IMG/VR virus record: IMGVR_UViG_3300008262_000156 | Location: 1 to 36,600 of that record | Origin: a virus | DNA length: 36,600 bases | Strand: one strand, 5' to 3' | In this document: piece by piece, positions 1 to 8,570 of the stretch | How positions within the stretch are numbered: position 1 is the first letter of the stretch | Layout of the letters: the number at the start of each line of letters is the position of its first letter | Program-made: the position numbers and the translations under genes | The notes under the pieces: model-generated | Told to the model about the DNA's origin: nothing | What the model saw: only the letters and a program-made list of their open reading frames with translations | Database searches by the model: none

Positions 1-1190
1 CGATATTTGCCGTCGCCTGAGAAGTTGTTGTTCGATCGCTTGAAGCTGTGGCTGTGGTTGCCATCGTTCGTGGTGCCGAACACTGTTTTCGGCGCCCCGG
101 TGGTCCAGTCCACCTTCGTCAGCAGCGTTTCACCAGGCCTTGCCGCACGACTGAACAGCCCGCGCAGGTCAGGCAGGTTCGCGGTGCCTAGCAGCGTGCG
201 CAACGCATTGAACTTTGCATCAGCTGGGATGGCAGAGCCGTCGCACTCCAGCCAGCCGTTTGGAATGATGCGACTGGGGAAATCAGCAATGGCACCGATC
301 GGCAGCGGATCATCAAACCCGTTATTCAGCACCGTCCACGCTGACGACGTGGGGTCGTAGGTGAAGACGTTGCCAGTGTCGTCAGCCCACGCCATCTGGG
401 CGGCAGCTGGCTTGGCGGCCAACAATGCTGTCTGCGTGGGGTAATGGTTGACTGGTGATTCGAGCCAGGCACCTGCCACTCGCATAAAAGTGCGACCGCT
501 ATCGGTGGCGATTGCTTCCTGACCGTTCAACGGCCACGTTGCTGCCCTGATATTGGCTTCGGTGTCTTCCCAATACCCTGTTGAACGCCAGCCTGTTGCC
601 GTGCGGATGTAAACAATGCCGTGCAGCAGGTCAATAGCGCGATCCCCGTTGTTGCAATCAGCGGTGCCTGCCCAAGCAATAACAGCTGCCGTATCGGTCA
701 GCTCCCGTGTCGTCAGACACCGCCAGCCCTTCGCAGTCATCTCCCACAGGCTGCTCTCATCTAGCGCCTCGCCCAGTGCACCTGTCAGCGGCGTTGCTGC
801 TAGCAACAGCGCAACCGTCCTGTACTCATGGATGCCAACTTGGCCCCATCCGCCGGCTCGTGAAATGAACAGGTTGCCGGTGTCGCCCGCTGTCGCATAG
901 GTGCCGACGGATGTCCCGAGATCCGCCAGCAACCCCGCTTCCGTTGGATAGGTGCGGATCGGGTTTGGTGCCATGGCCTCCCAGCGGTTTTTCGTCCACA
1001 CAAAACCCTGCTGGTGGCTGCGGTCATACACCGCCTCTCCTTCCACCGACCCCGCCACCGGCAGCGTCGGCACCGAACGAAACGCCGGCAGTGCAACGCC
1101 TGACGCATCATTCGGATCCAGGCCCAGCAGCTTGCCGTGATCCGGGTCTGCCGGATCAACCTCGGCCACCACCAGCACGCGCCGTCCCAT
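1..1190 (-). CDS. Tail fibre with C-terminal collar domain (3' end cut by window edge)
   Basis: A minus-strand frame stays open from the window edge up to an ATG at 1190. An in-frame TTG at 1199 would add three residues and make the N-terminus resemble that of the next fibre (xW...VLxV). Seen: several short modules of the type found in phage fibres (for example VPTLPVAGSVEGEAVYDR and AWADDTGNVFTYD), then a phage tail-collar region. The collar region has PIGAIADFPSRIIPNGWLEC, DGSAIPAD, LPDLRGLFSRA and a HSHSF histidine motif near the edge. Known of the family: collar domains (PF07484) sit in receptor-binding fibre tips. About 397 residues are visible and the C-terminus lies beyond position 1. 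A copy of the CATACCCT element lies about 25 bases upstream. Inferred role: host adhesion. The fibre call is firm; the receptor is unknown. Confidence 0.85.
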   Translation of the reverse strand, partial: MGRRVLVVAEVDPADPDHGKLLGLDPNDASGVALPAFRSVPTLPVAGSVEGEAVYDRSHQQGFVWTKNRWEAMAPNPIRTYPTEAGLLADLGTSVGTYATAGDTGNLFISRAGGWGQVGIHEYRTVALLLAATPLTGALGEALDESSLWEMTAKGWRCLTTRELTDTAAVIAWAGTADCNNGDRAIDLLHGIVYIRTATGWRSTGYWEDTEANIRAATWPLNGQEAIATDSGRTFMRVAGAWLESPVNHYPTQTALLAAKPAAAQMAWADDTGNVFTYDPTSSAWTVLNNGFDDPLPIGAIADFPSRIIPNGWLECDGSAIPADAKFNALRTLLGTANLPDLRGLFSRAARPGETLLTKVDWTTGAPKTVFGTTNDGNHSHSFKRSNNNFSGDGKY

Positions 1191-1213
1191 CCACCACAAC
1201 CCCCACTGCCCCA

Positions 1214-1221
1214 AGGGTATG
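1214..1221 (-). promoter_or_regulatory. CATACCCT element upstream of fibre gene at 1190
   Basis: Exact copy (minus sense CATACCCT, followed by TGGGG) in the 98-base gap between the stop at 1289 and the start near 1190. A CCCC-GAACA-GGGG hairpin lies immediately before it. Probable promoter or processing element, inferred from recurrence at gene boundaries. Confidence 0.55.
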
Positions 1222-1288
1222 CCCCTGTTCGGGGGAGGGCTCGCTATGGGATTTCAGGTGGGCGGGCCGGCGTTCTGCGTCTGGAGCT

Positions 1289-3871
1289 TTAGGGCGTCAG
1301 CATGGGCATGACAACAGTGGAGTCGTCAACTTTGATAATGAAACCAAGCAGGATTGTTTTCGGCCTGGTTTCACTGTCGCCACCGCCGTCGATTGTCACC
1401 ACATGCGTGTGGCCGCCGGCTTCGTTGGTGGCACCGCCGTCGGCCTGCCACCAACCCGTGCTGGCAGTTGATGCTGATGCACGATCCCAGTTGATCAAGT
1501 TCTGGGAGTTGTTTGAGGCCCGCAACTGCAGCGAGTGCGTGTGTGCGCCGGCGGTATTGGTGGTAGCCGTGAACGCCGTCTTCGGCCGCGCTGTTGCATC
1601 CTCCTGCCTCCCCAGCGTCGCATTGGCCGCGCTGCCCCAGGTGCCATTGCCATTGAGGCCTGCGCCCCTCGGGTAAGCGCCGCGCATGTCCGGCAGCTTC
1701 AATCCCGGCAGCACTTTTGCCAGCTCGGGATACGCCGCGGCCGTAAACGCCGAGCCATCACACAGCAGCCAGCCCGCTGGCGCCACCGCTGACGGCCACA
1801 TCATCATCGAGCCGATCGGGCAGCCCACGCTCAGCAGCTGGTGCCCGCCCGTTAATTTCAGCGGGATGCCAGCCCCGCCAAACGGCATCCACTTGGTGTT
1901 GGCGCTGTCGTAGTAATAGAGCGCGCCATTGCCGCGAGCTTCCGCGCTGCTCAGCACATAGATGATGTCCTGCCGCGGCGAGTTGGTGATTGCATCTCGC
2001 TCGGCGTCAGTCGGCACCCAACGCACACCCGCCGCCAGGTCCAGCTTCACCCAAGGACTGACCGTGACATTGGCTTTGACATGCGTGATTGCCAGCTCGG
2101 TGCGGCTGACCGTCACCGTGAACGGTACACCAGCGGTCAACGCCGTCAGCTTGATTTGCGCGTTGGCGGGATTCACCACGCCGCCTGTGACCATCCCGGC
2201 TTCAACCTTCACCAACGCCGTGATCAGCGGCTCGGTGTTCAGCGCGGTGATCAACTTGGCAGTGATCACCGCTGCACTTTCACCCACCACTTGCGTGATG
2301 TAAGTCGCCGCGTGGCCGTCGACGCGGATCGTGAAGTCCGCGCCGGCCGCCAGACCAGCGGCCACCGTCAGATCAATCGTATCCACCTGGGCGACATTGA
2401 CGCCATCAACCGGCTCGCCATCGCTCACTGTCACCGCACTCAACGCACGCCACAGCGACTTGTTGTGCACGATCACCGTGCCGGCTTCATAGCTACCCGG
2501 CCGCCAGGTTTCATGGGAATACAGCGCTCGAGCCCGGGTGGCGGACAGCAGGTCGCCGCTCACCGTCACCCAATGTGCATCCACCACCGCTGGATCGGTG
2601 CTGCGGTTGGAGATCATGATCCAATCGCCTGGGTTCAGCCGCGCGCCATTGACATCACGGCCCAGACCGTTGGGATCGGTGGAGTTAATCGTGGTGCCGC
2701 TTGCACCCACGAAGATCCAGTAGTGCGCTGACAGCGCTTTCAGGCTGTCCAGCTTTGGATTACTGAGGTCCGGCAGTGCATCGAAATCAATAGCACCGGG
2801 CAGCGCCGCACCGCCCTCCACCACTGTGCCCTGGAACAGCGACAACGACGCAATCCAGCGCCGCACGGTTTCAGAATCCGTCGCCGGCACCGTCACCCAG
2901 GCGCCGGCTTTGGCATCAAACACCTTGATGCTTTCTTTGTCCTTCTCCAACGTCACCGTCAGATCGCCGCCTTTGGCGTCGGTGGTGTTGTCCCGATCGC
3001 TATTGAGGCTCTTCACCCACGTCGTCTGATCGACGATGTGCCACTCGCCCGTCTGCGGCACCTTCACGCCACCGGCGGCCGTCGTCTCGGCGGTGAGTTC
3101 ACGCCAGACCATCATCCGATCCAACGGCTGGCCATCAAGATCCAGCTGCACCATGTAAGTGCTGCCATCGGTGATCGGCCGCCCCACCACCGGCACCGGC
3201 AGGTTCACCGCCCGCGCTGCCCAGTGGTTGATCGGGAAGTTGTCCCGCAGCCGCTGCCAGGAGAAGACCGTGACCCAGGCGCCTTTGACGAAGACCTTCA
3301 GCTCTTCAACGCCAGGCTCGATCGTCAGCTGCAGATCGCCCTCCACCAACTTGTGGCCAGCGGCGCCGGTGGTGGCCACATCAGCGCTGGCGGCAAGCTG
3401 CTTGATGAAGGTGCGGGGCTCCACCGCCCAGTTCCAGCCACCCTGAATCGTGGTGGCCGCACCGCCCACCATTGGCCCCGGCGTGTTGATCTGCTCGTCC
3501 CAGACCACCAGACGGTTTTCTCCCGTCGTGCCATCTGGCGCAAAGCGCACCAGGAACGCATCGCCGCTCTTGAGCGCCTTGGCCTGTGGCGTGCCCGGCA
3601 CCGGCAGGTCCGTCACCTTGTCCACCACCCGCACCCCGGCGGTGGGGCGGAACTTCGCCAGGGTGTTGTCCTTCTTGCGCAGCCAGATGCACGGATCCTC
3701 CGTGCTGTAGTTCACCGCCAGCTCGCGCAGCTCCAGGAACTCGCGGCCGGCGCCGTCCAGGGCGTCCGGCTTGCCCGTCAGCAGCCCGTCATCGGTCGGA
3801 GCCTTGGCGCTGCCGCCCACCAGGGCATCCGTTCCACGCCAGTTGACGATCAGCACCGCGGCAGCCCACAC
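1289..3871 (-). CDS. Large tail fibre with collar domain
   Basis: 860 residues from a GTG at 3871; a second in-frame GTG at 3856 is also possible. The first GTG falls inside a strong RNA hairpin (3863-3895), so the true start is uncertain. Seen: an N-terminal RELAVNYSTEDPCIWL segment of the 'inhibitor of collar/fibre trimer' style seen in many phage fibres. Next come two similar blocks ending in a VFxxxxGAWVTV pattern, then a Thr/Val-rich beta domain around residues 490-600 (DFTIRVDGHAATYITQVVG). The C-terminus is a tail-collar domain: IGSMMMWPSAVAPAGWLLC, LPDMRGAYPRG, then paired His motifs (AHTHS, GHTHV). The C-terminal layout matches the neighbouring fibre at 1-1190, so the two may be alternative or successive receptor-binding tips. 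Virion-exposed adhesin by inference. Confidence 0.88.
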   Translation of the reverse strand: MWAAAVLIVNWRGTDALVGGSAKAPTDDGLLTGKPDALDGAGREFLELRELAVNYSTEDPCIWLRKKDNTLAKFRPTAGVRVVDKVTDLPVPGTPQAKALKSGDAFLVRFAPDGTTGENRLVVWDEQINTPGPMVGGAATTIQGGWNWAVEPRTFIKQLAASADVATTGAAGHKLVEGDLQLTIEPGVEELKVFVKGAWVTVFSWQRLRDNFPINHWAARAVNLPVPVVGRPITDGSTYMVQLDLDGQPLDRMMVWRELTAETTAAGGVKVPQTGEWHIVDQTTWVKSLNSDRDNTTDAKGGDLTVTLEKDKESIKVFDAKAGAWVTVPATDSETVRRWIASLSLFQGTVVEGGAALPGAIDFDALPDLSNPKLDSLKALSAHYWIFVGASGTTINSTDPNGLGRDVNGARLNPGDWIMISNRSTDPAVVDAHWVTVSGDLLSATRARALYSHETWRPGSYEAGTVIVHNKSLWRALSAVTVSDGEPVDGVNVAQVDTIDLTVAAGLAAGADFTIRVDGHAATYITQVVGESAAVITAKLITALNTEPLITALVKVEAGMVTGGVVNPANAQIKLTALTAGVPFTVTVSRTELAITHVKANVTVSPWVKLDLAAGVRWVPTDAERDAITNSPRQDIIYVLSSAEARGNGALYYYDSANTKWMPFGGAGIPLKLTGGHQLLSVGCPIGSMMMWPSAVAPAGWLLCDGSAFTAAAYPELAKVLPGLKLPDMRGAYPRGAGLNGNGTWGSAANATLGRQEDATARPKTAFTATTNTAGAHTHSLQLRASNNSQNLINWDRASASTASTGWWQADGGATNEAGGHTHVVTIDGGGDSETRPKTILLGFIIKVDDSTVVMPMLTP

Positions 3872-3895
3872 CCTCTATCGCCGAGGGTATGGGCT
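3863..3895 (-). other. 13-bp RNA hairpin containing the CATACCCT element
   Basis: In the minus-strand RNA, AGCCCAUACCCUC pairs with GAGGGUGUGGGCU over 13 pairs (one U-G wobble), with a 7-base loop GGCGAUA. In the plus-strand RNA the wobble becomes a C-A mismatch, so the fold favours the minus transcript. The candidate GTG start (3871) lies in the 3' arm, so this may sequester the start or mark a processing/termination site. No T-run follows. Confidence 0.6.
3884..3891 (-). promoter_or_regulatory. CATACCCT element upstream of the 860-residue fibre gene
   Basis: Exact copy, 22 bases after the stop at 3914 and 12 bases before the GTG at 3871. It forms most of the 5' arm of the hairpin at 3863-3895. 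Confidence 0.55.
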
Positions 3896-3913
3896 CAACC
3901 AGGGCAGGCCGCT

Positions 3914-4210
3914 CTAGGCCGCTGCCGGAACCGCCGTAGCCGCGGCCCAAGGCAGACCGGCCGCCACCTTCGGGGCCCGCTGCTGCTCGATCTGGTCGGC
4001 CAGGGCCTGCTCCAGCTCGGCCAGCTTCTCGCCGCCCAGGTCATCATGCACCCAGCCGATGATGGCGGTCTCGGTCAGATCCTTGAAGGGGATGGCCAGA
4101 TCACCGTCAACGCCGATGGAGCCGTAGGCGCCGGCGTGGACAACGGTCACCTTGCCATCGGCAACGGTGCGCTCAAGGTTGACGATGTGCCAGGTGGTGG
4201 TGACGGTCAT
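3914..4210 (-). CDS. Small conserved phage protein (WxxxxLER / GAYGSIG type)
   Basis: 98 residues, ATG start at 4210. Seen: an N-terminal WHIVNLERTVADGKVTVVH beta strand pair, a GAYGSIGVDGD segment, a helix around IIGWVHDDLG, and a C-terminal helix ending in an Ala/Pro-rich tail (AAATAVPAAA). I recognise this general layout from small uncharacterised proteins encoded in phage structural modules. It has no catalytic motif. It sits between a 223-residue protein and the large fibre, so a structural or fibre-assembly role is plausible but only inferred. Its own leader (4211-4367) lacks the CATACCCT element but holds an 11-bp hairpin. Confidence 0.75.
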   Translation of the reverse strand: MTVTTTWHIVNLERTVADGKVTVVHAGAYGSIGVDGDLAIPFKDLTETAIIGWVHDDLGGEKLAELEQALADQIEQQRAPKVAAGLPWAAATAVPAAA

Positions 4211-4306
4211 GGTGAGTTGTGTGTCAGGAGAACACTAGACGGATCAGATGGGCGAGGTTGGGAGGCGGTGATCCCCAGCCGGCGTTGCGAATAACCGATG
4301 AACTGC

Positions 4307-4334
4307 TGGCACCCGGGTTCGGGCCCGAGTGCCA
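4307..4334 (-). other. 11-bp hairpin in intergenic gap 4211-4367
   Basis: In minus-strand RNA, UGGCACUCGGG pairs with CCCGGGUGCCA around a CCCGAA loop, 11 pairs with one U-G. It lies 34 bases after the stop at 4368 and about 97 bases before the ATG at 4210. It could be a terminator without a U-tract or an RNA-processing/stability element. The rest of the gap shows nothing else. Confidence 0.45.
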
Positions 4335-4367
4335 TGACGTGGACAGCGCCAACACTCGGACCGTGAT

Positions 4368-5039
4368 CTAACTCGTCGTCAGGGCAAACATGATGGTCTT
4401 GCCACTGCTAGGGCTGCCGCTGAACATGGCCTCCTTGCTGGCCCCAGCCGCAGCGGTAGCCGCCCTGGTCTCGGTGAACACGGCCATCGCCGTTCCATTT
4501 GAGTCAGGGGCGTTGCCGTACAGCAGCGTCATGTCCACGGGCGGTGTAGTCGGCGTTGCGGTGCTCGTCCATGCAGCGAAGTAGAACACAAGGGATGGCC
4601 CGGTTGTCCCCAGGTCGCTGGACTTGATGTTCTGCTCGTTGCCGATCTTCTGCCAGGTGGCGTTGCGGTAGACCACCATCGTGGCCCGCCAGTTGCGGCT
4701 GGTGTTGGTGCCGCTGGTAGTGAATGTGTAGCCGGTGGTGTTGTCCACGTCCGCCTGAGTGGCGACCTTGTAGGCAACGCCAAGGCCAGGGTAGCTGTTG
4801 CTACCAGCAAATCCAAAGGTGAAGGAGGAGTTGCTCCAACTGCCGCCCGTGTTCATGTTGCCGTTCAGCAGCACCATCATCAGGTCGCCAACCTGAACAC
4901 CAGCAGGCTTTGTGACGGTCACAAAGTTGCCGGCAGCCAGATTCGTGTTGGTGTTGATCCCGACCAGCGCAGTCCCGCCACCGGGGTCGGTGCCGCCACA
5001 GCCAGCCGCCATCATCAGCATCTGAGTGTTGAAGTCCAT
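4368..5039 (-). CDS. Putative tail/fibre-associated protein, beta-rich
   Basis: 223 residues from the ATG at 5039, five bases after the preceding stop. The open frame continues upstream, but that part is only the antiphase shadow of the neighbouring fibre gene. Seen: a Gly/Thr/Ser/Asn-rich, strongly beta-like sequence with alternating hydrophobics (DLMMVLLNGNM, WRATMVVYRNATWQKIG, LVFYFAAW, KTIMFALTTS) and no predicted helix or transmembrane segment. The layout resembles small all-beta sandwich proteins found beside phage fibres. Its N-terminus MDFNTQMLMMAAGCGG contains a Cys but is not a convincing lipobox. Co-transcribed with the fibre at 5045-6412. Function unknown; a carbohydrate-binding or fibre-tip role is inference. 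Confidence 0.72.
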   Translation of the reverse strand: MDFNTQMLMMAAGCGGTDPGGGTALVGINTNTNLAAGNFVTVTKPAGVQVGDLMMVLLNGNMNTGGSWSNSSFTFGFAGSNSYPGLGVAYKVATQADVDNTTGYTFTTSGTNTSRNWRATMVVYRNATWQKIGNEQNIKSSDLGTTGPSLVFYFAAWTSTATPTTPPVDMTLLYGNAPDSNGTAMAVFTETRAATAAAGASKEAMFSGSPSSGKTIMFALTTS

Positions 5040-5044
5040 GGCGA

Positions 5045-6412
5045 TCAGGTGGTGTAGTTGAGCAGGCTGGAACCGTGCCAGCTGGTGCCACCGTCGTCGG
5101 TGTGAAACATGAACAGGTGCGTCTTGCCGGCGGTGGGGGCAGGAGCAGTGCCGCCTGGCCACTTCACGGAAGCAGGCCAGGTAATGGCGCCGCTGGTGTG
5201 GATCACCTTCAACGTGAAGGCGTAGCTGCGGGCCGCAGGGGCACCGGAGAAGGTGAAGGCGCTGTCGGCGGCAACTGTCTTGGTGAAGTAGTTGCCCAGG
5301 CTGCAGTCGACCGCCAGGGCGGCAACGGGGGTGATGCCACCACTGATGACGGCGCTGGTGCCGGGTGCCGTGACCGTTGTCGCAACGACAGCCAGGGATC
5401 CATCCGGCTTGCGGTAGGTGTCGCCCGGCACCAGTTTCGCGGCCAGTGCCGCAGCGTTGTCGGCGTAGCTGGCAGTGGGAATGTTGAGGCCGCGCGTGGT
5501 TGCCAGCAACCTGCAAGCACCCCCTACGCTCAGCCCCAGCCCCATGAAGGTGCCGCCATAAAATCCTGTGGGTTTATCGCCAACAGGCGTCAACCCAGGC
5601 TCCGCCTCCGAGCCTTCGTTGAAGTTCAGCGGCCAATGATTGTTGTTCGGCATGAGGGCGTCGTTGATCTTAAGCCATAGGCTTTGATCACTGATCGGCA
5701 CCCAGCTGCTGCCGTTAAACATCAGGATGGAGCCGACAACTGCGCCGCTTGGCACCGCTGCCCAATCGGCATGGTGCGTGCCGATTCTCGACACCTCGAT
5801 CAGATCACCGGCTGCCGCCACATAGCCCACCGGCTTCGCTGCCGTGATGTCCACCCTGCCCTGCCAGGCCGTGCGCTGGCTGGCGGCAGTGCCGGCTCCA
5901 TCCCACCCGGTGCCGTCCCACACCAGCAGCTCATGCAGGCTCACCGCCTGGCCCGCCAGGCCAGTCCAGCTCGCATCCGCAGTGCCGGCCCTGCTCGCCA
6001 CATAGGTGTCGCCCGTCCCGGGTTTGGCCGGCGCCGAAGCCGCCACCGTCGGATCAATCGTGCCCTTGTAGGTCAGCGCATTCGCCAGGGCCGGCGGCAC
6101 TGCCGCGGGGCTGGCATCCACCCACACCGACACCGCCGGCGTACCACTCGTGTACCGCAGAAACAGCCGTGCGCTGGTGGTGTCCCACCACAGATCACCG
6201 TCCTTCGCGGTGGCCGGCGCCGCCGCGGCCACCGTCACGCCAGCGCCCGGCTTGAACTCGATCAGGGCGTTGTCGTCGCCCTTGATGATCAGCGCTGGAT
6301 CATCGTGGTGGTAGTTGATCGCCAGATCGCCATAGGCCATGTCCCCGGCCGCTGGCCGGCGCCCCTTGACGCTGGAGCGATACAGCCGGACATCCAGTGG
6401 TGACTTGGCCAT
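5045..6412 (-). CDS. Tail fibre-like protein
   Basis: 455 residues, ATG at 6412. Seen: an N-terminal RLYRSS...GDMAYGDLAINYHHDD segment, typical of fibre proteins that begin with a short reference-frame module. Then come at least two copies of a short module with the pattern P-x-x-x-G-D-L-W-W-D-T...W (KDGDLWWDTTSARLFLRY and similar), and a Gly-rich middle. The C-terminal domain (AFTLKVIHTSGAITWPASV, then THLFMFHTDDGGTSWHGSS) is one I associate with cyanophage fibre ends. It is the first gene after a combined CATACCCT element and terminator hairpin (6420-6466). The protein at 4368-5039 follows after five bases. Adhesion or baseplate-periphery role is inferred. Confidence 0.82.
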   Translation of the reverse strand: MAKSPLDVRLYRSSVKGRRPAAGDMAYGDLAINYHHDDPALIIKGDDNALIEFKPGAGVTVAAAAPATAKDGDLWWDTTSARLFLRYTSGTPAVSVWVDASPAAVPPALANALTYKGTIDPTVAASAPAKPGTGDTYVASRAGTADASWTGLAGQAVSLHELLVWDGTGWDGAGTAASQRTAWQGRVDITAAKPVGYVAAAGDLIEVSRIGTHHADWAAVPSGAVVGSILMFNGSSWVPISDQSLWLKINDALMPNNNHWPLNFNEGSEAEPGLTPVGDKPTGFYGGTFMGLGLSVGGACRLLATTRGLNIPTASYADNAAALAAKLVPGDTYRKPDGSLAVVATTVTAPGTSAVISGGITPVAALAVDCSLGNYFTKTVAADSAFTFSGAPAARSYAFTLKVIHTSGAITWPASVKWPGGTAPAPTAGKTHLFMFHTDDGGTSWHGSSLLNYTT

Positions 6413-6419
6413 GGCGAGT

Positions 6420-6463
6420 AAAAACCCTGCAGACAGCCCCTAACAAGGGGTTGGCCGCAGGGT
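6420..6463 (-). terminator. Rho-independent terminator just upstream of fibre gene
   Basis: On the minus strand ACCCTGCGGCCAACCCC pairs with GGGGCTGTCTGCAGGGT (17 positions, two mismatches, two or more wobbles) around TTGTTA, and is followed by TTTTT. The 5' arm begins inside the CATACCCT element. The T-run ends eight bases before the ATG at 6412. It should stop transcripts arriving from the gene at 6496-6933. A transcript starting just downstream of the element would lack the 5' arm and escape. Confidence 0.75.
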
Positions 6464-6466
6464 ATG
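6459..6466 (-). promoter_or_regulatory. CATACCCT element overlapping terminator, upstream of 6412
   Basis: Exact copy in the gap between the stop at 6496 and the ATG at 6412. Its ACCCT forms the base of the terminator stem at 6420-6463. Confidence 0.6.
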
Positions 6467-6495
6467 AGTCGCCTCGGGGCCGGCAGCTGAGCGGC

Positions 6496-6933
6496 CTAGC
6501 CCTCAGCCGTTGGCTCGACCAGCGCCTTCAGCTGCTCGACCGTCCCGGCGGCATCGATCGCCCGCTGCGTCACTGCATTGCGCTCGCGAATCGCCTGGCG
6601 CTCCGCCTCCACCGCCTCAAGATCAACGCCTGGAATCCGCTTTGCCATCACCGCGTCATGGGGTGCCAGCTGCTCATCGCGCTGCTGGCGGCGCATCCCG
6701 TGGGCGATCTCCTTCGCTTGCTCCACATCCACCACCACCTTCTTGGCCCGTAGCGCCCAGGCGTTGCGGAACAGTCGATCGGTAGGGATCGCCTCTGCCT
6801 TCACGACCTGATGGCTCACGCCATCCGGCACATCCTTGGCAGCGATCTCCTCGATCGTCAGCCCGCAATCGAGAGAGGGAATCAGGACGGCAAGGCTGCC
6901 GTCCTCCAGGTGATAAACAATGCGCTGGTCCAT
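6496..6933 (-). CDS. Conserved phage protein of fibre cassettes (TIEEIAAKDVP / RLFRNAW type)
   Basis: 145 residues, ATG at 6933. Seen: an N-terminal half with LEDGSLAVLIP, CGLTIEEIAAKDVP and DRLFRNAWAL. This pattern recurs in small proteins that follow tail-fibre genes in many phages. The C-terminal half is charged and helical (DLEAVEAERQAIRERNAV), likely coiled coil. Known: such proteins are usually annotated only as hypothetical or fibre-associated. Inferred role: fibre assembly factor or chaperone, from position between fibres at 6987-8516 and 5045-6412. No CATACCCT element lies upstream, so it probably shares a transcript with the preceding fibre. The transcript then ends at the terminator at 6420-6463. 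Confidence 0.75.
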   Translation of the reverse strand: MDQRIVYHLEDGSLAVLIPSLDCGLTIEEIAAKDVPDGVSHQVVKAEAIPTDRLFRNAWALRAKKVVVDVEQAKEIAHGMRRQQRDEQLAPHDAVMAKRIPGVDLEAVEAERQAIRERNAVTQRAIDAAGTVEQLKALVEPTAEG

Positions 6934-6986
6934 GGGGTCATACCTCCAGTCAGGGGCGTTTCAGTGGAGCTCGTCGCGGTTTTGCT

Positions 6987-8516
6987 CTAGGCAATGAAGG
7001 CGACATTGCTGAAGTCAAGATCGGCCGTCGCTCCCCTCAGGGCCGTCTCCAGCGTGCAGGATGCGACCGTCGGTGCTGTGCGGCTGGGCGAGATCGTGCC
7101 GCTAGTGCCTTTGGAGGATCCGCCGGCTCCAACAATGGCGTAGTTGCCGTCTGCAAACGGAACCGTGAAGTTCACGATGAACACGCCTAGGGCGATGTCC
7201 GCCACACTGCTGACATTCTTGCTGGCGCGAATTGCGTTGGTCGCGAACATGATCGCCACGTTGTTCAGTGCCGTCGTGGCGGTAGTCGTGAACCTGAACT
7301 GCGTTGGGCTGATCACCGTCACCACATAGGTGCCAGCCACCACTCCGCTCAAGGCGTAGACCGAGTGCCCCGTCACCAGGCCATGGGGCGCTGCGCTTGT
7401 CACCGTTGCGGTGGTGCTGCCCGCCACGCGCGCCACCGTCGCCGCGCCGCCGGCCCAGGCGGGGACCGCCGCGCCGTTGAAGTTCACCCAGGCCTTGATG
7501 CCCCCAGCCGAAGGCCCCACCACCGTCCACTGCAGAGCCCCTCCGCCTGTGGCGCCATAGATCGACAGCTGACCCAGCCCCGTGTCCCACCACAGCCGGC
7601 CGTCACGCAGATCCGCCGGTGCCGTGGCGCCGACATGAATGCCAGCCGCCTTCAGCTGCGCCGCATCCACCGCCCGACTGGCCGTACCAGCCAGCAGAGC
7701 GGCCGCGTCCGCCAGACGCACAACACCAGCCGCCGCCGCCGTTGCTGCCGGCAATGCGGCGGGATCCAGGACATCGCCGCCCGTCGACGGCGTCAGCACG
7801 CCCGCGGTGCGGCTCCACAGCCTGTCGGCCTTCAGCTGCGCCGCATCGACGACGCGGCCGGCCGTGCCAGCGCCGATCGCCGTTGCATCCGCCAGCTGAA
7901 CGGCACCCTGCGTGGCGCTCGTTGCCGCCGGCAGGGCGGAGGGCACCACCACGTCGCCAGGCGTCATCGGCGCCAGGGTGCTGCCGACGCGGCCCCAGAC
8001 ACGCGCCAGCTGCAGCGCCGCCGCATCGATGGCCCGTCCGGCCGTGCCGTTGGCAATGTCCGCGCTGTCCGCCAACCGCACACCGCCGCTGCTGGCCGTC
8101 GTCGCGGCAGGGAGCACCGCCGGATCAAGCAGATCGCCGGCCGTCGCAGCCTTCAAGCTGCTGCCCTGGCGAACCCACAGCCCGCCGCCCTGGATCAGCT
8201 CCTGCCAGGCCGCACCGTCGTAGAGCACGCTTGCCCCCAGGGGCAGGCTGCCGCTCAACCCCGTGAAGCCCGCGTTGACCGCGCCGGCTGTCGTCACCTT
8301 GTAGAGCCAGCCGGCCATGGCCCCAGCCGGCGGCGGAATCGTGACGTTGATGCCGCCCCTGTAGGACAAAGCACCCGCTACGCCGCCAGCGCCGCCGCCG
8401 CCAGCGCCGGTCTGCGTCCAGCTGGTGGTGGCGGCTTCGTACACCCAGGTCTTGCCGGATGTCACATCCGTGTAGGACGCGCCGTCAACGGGTGAATCGG
8501 GAAAGTTCAGAGCCAT
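6987..8516 (-). CDS. Tail fibre with three 60-residue repeats
   Basis: 509 residues, ATG at 8516. Seen: an N-terminal carbohydrate-module-like segment (NFPDSPVDGASYTD...TWVYEAATTSWTQTG), a Gly linker, then three tandem repeats of exactly 60 residues (about 113-172, 173-232, 233-292). Each carries GDxxxPxxLPAAT, GxVxLAD and GTAxRxxDAAxL. After the repeats come one LWWDT module (residues about 300-330) and a beta-rich C-terminal domain containing AVPAWAGGAATVARVAG and an Ig-like stretch. Known of the family: GxVxLA...DAAQL repeats form the shaft of many phage long tail fibres. Shares the LWWDT module with several neighbours. Inferred adhesin shaft plus tip. Confidence 0.87.
   Translation of the reverse strand: MALNFPDSPVDGASYTDVTSGKTWVYEAATTSWTQTGAGGGGAGGVAGALSYRGGINVTIPPPAGAMAGWLYKVTTAGAVNAGFTGLSGSLPLGASVLYDGAAWQELIQGGGLWVRQGSSLKAATAGDLLDPAVLPAATTASSGGVRLADSADIANGTAGRAIDAAALQLARVWGRVGSTLAPMTPGDVVVPSALPAATSATQGAVQLADATAIGAGTAGRVVDAAQLKADRLWSRTAGVLTPSTGGDVLDPAALPAATAAAAGVVRLADAAALLAGTASRAVDAAQLKAAGIHVGATAPADLRDGRLWWDTGLGQLSIYGATGGGALQWTVVGPSAGGIKAWVNFNGAAVPAWAGGAATVARVAGSTTATVTSAAPHGLVTGHSVYALSGVVAGTYVVTVISPTQFRFTTTATTALNNVAIMFATNAIRASKNVSSVADIALGVFIVNFTVPFADGNYAIVGAGGSSKGTSGTISPSRTAPTVASCTLETALRGATADLDFSNVAFIA
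7641..8180 (-). repeat. Three tandem 180-bp (60-residue) shaft repeats in fibre gene
   Basis: Three consecutive units of 180 bp within the fibre gene at 6987-8516. They are diverged in sequence but exactly equal in length, starting at residues LWVR, VWGR and LWSR. Equal spacing suggests strong length constraint on a trimeric shaft. Confidence 0.8.
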
Positions 8517-8570
8517 TGGATCTCAGTGGTTGATTCGCCTGGGGACCGCCAGTGAAACGTCTGACTGCAT

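Noticed and set aside
3038-4294. 418-residue open frame on the plus strand
   Set aside because: Antisense to the 860-residue fibre and the 98-residue gene; His/Arg/Gly/Leu-rich shadow composition.
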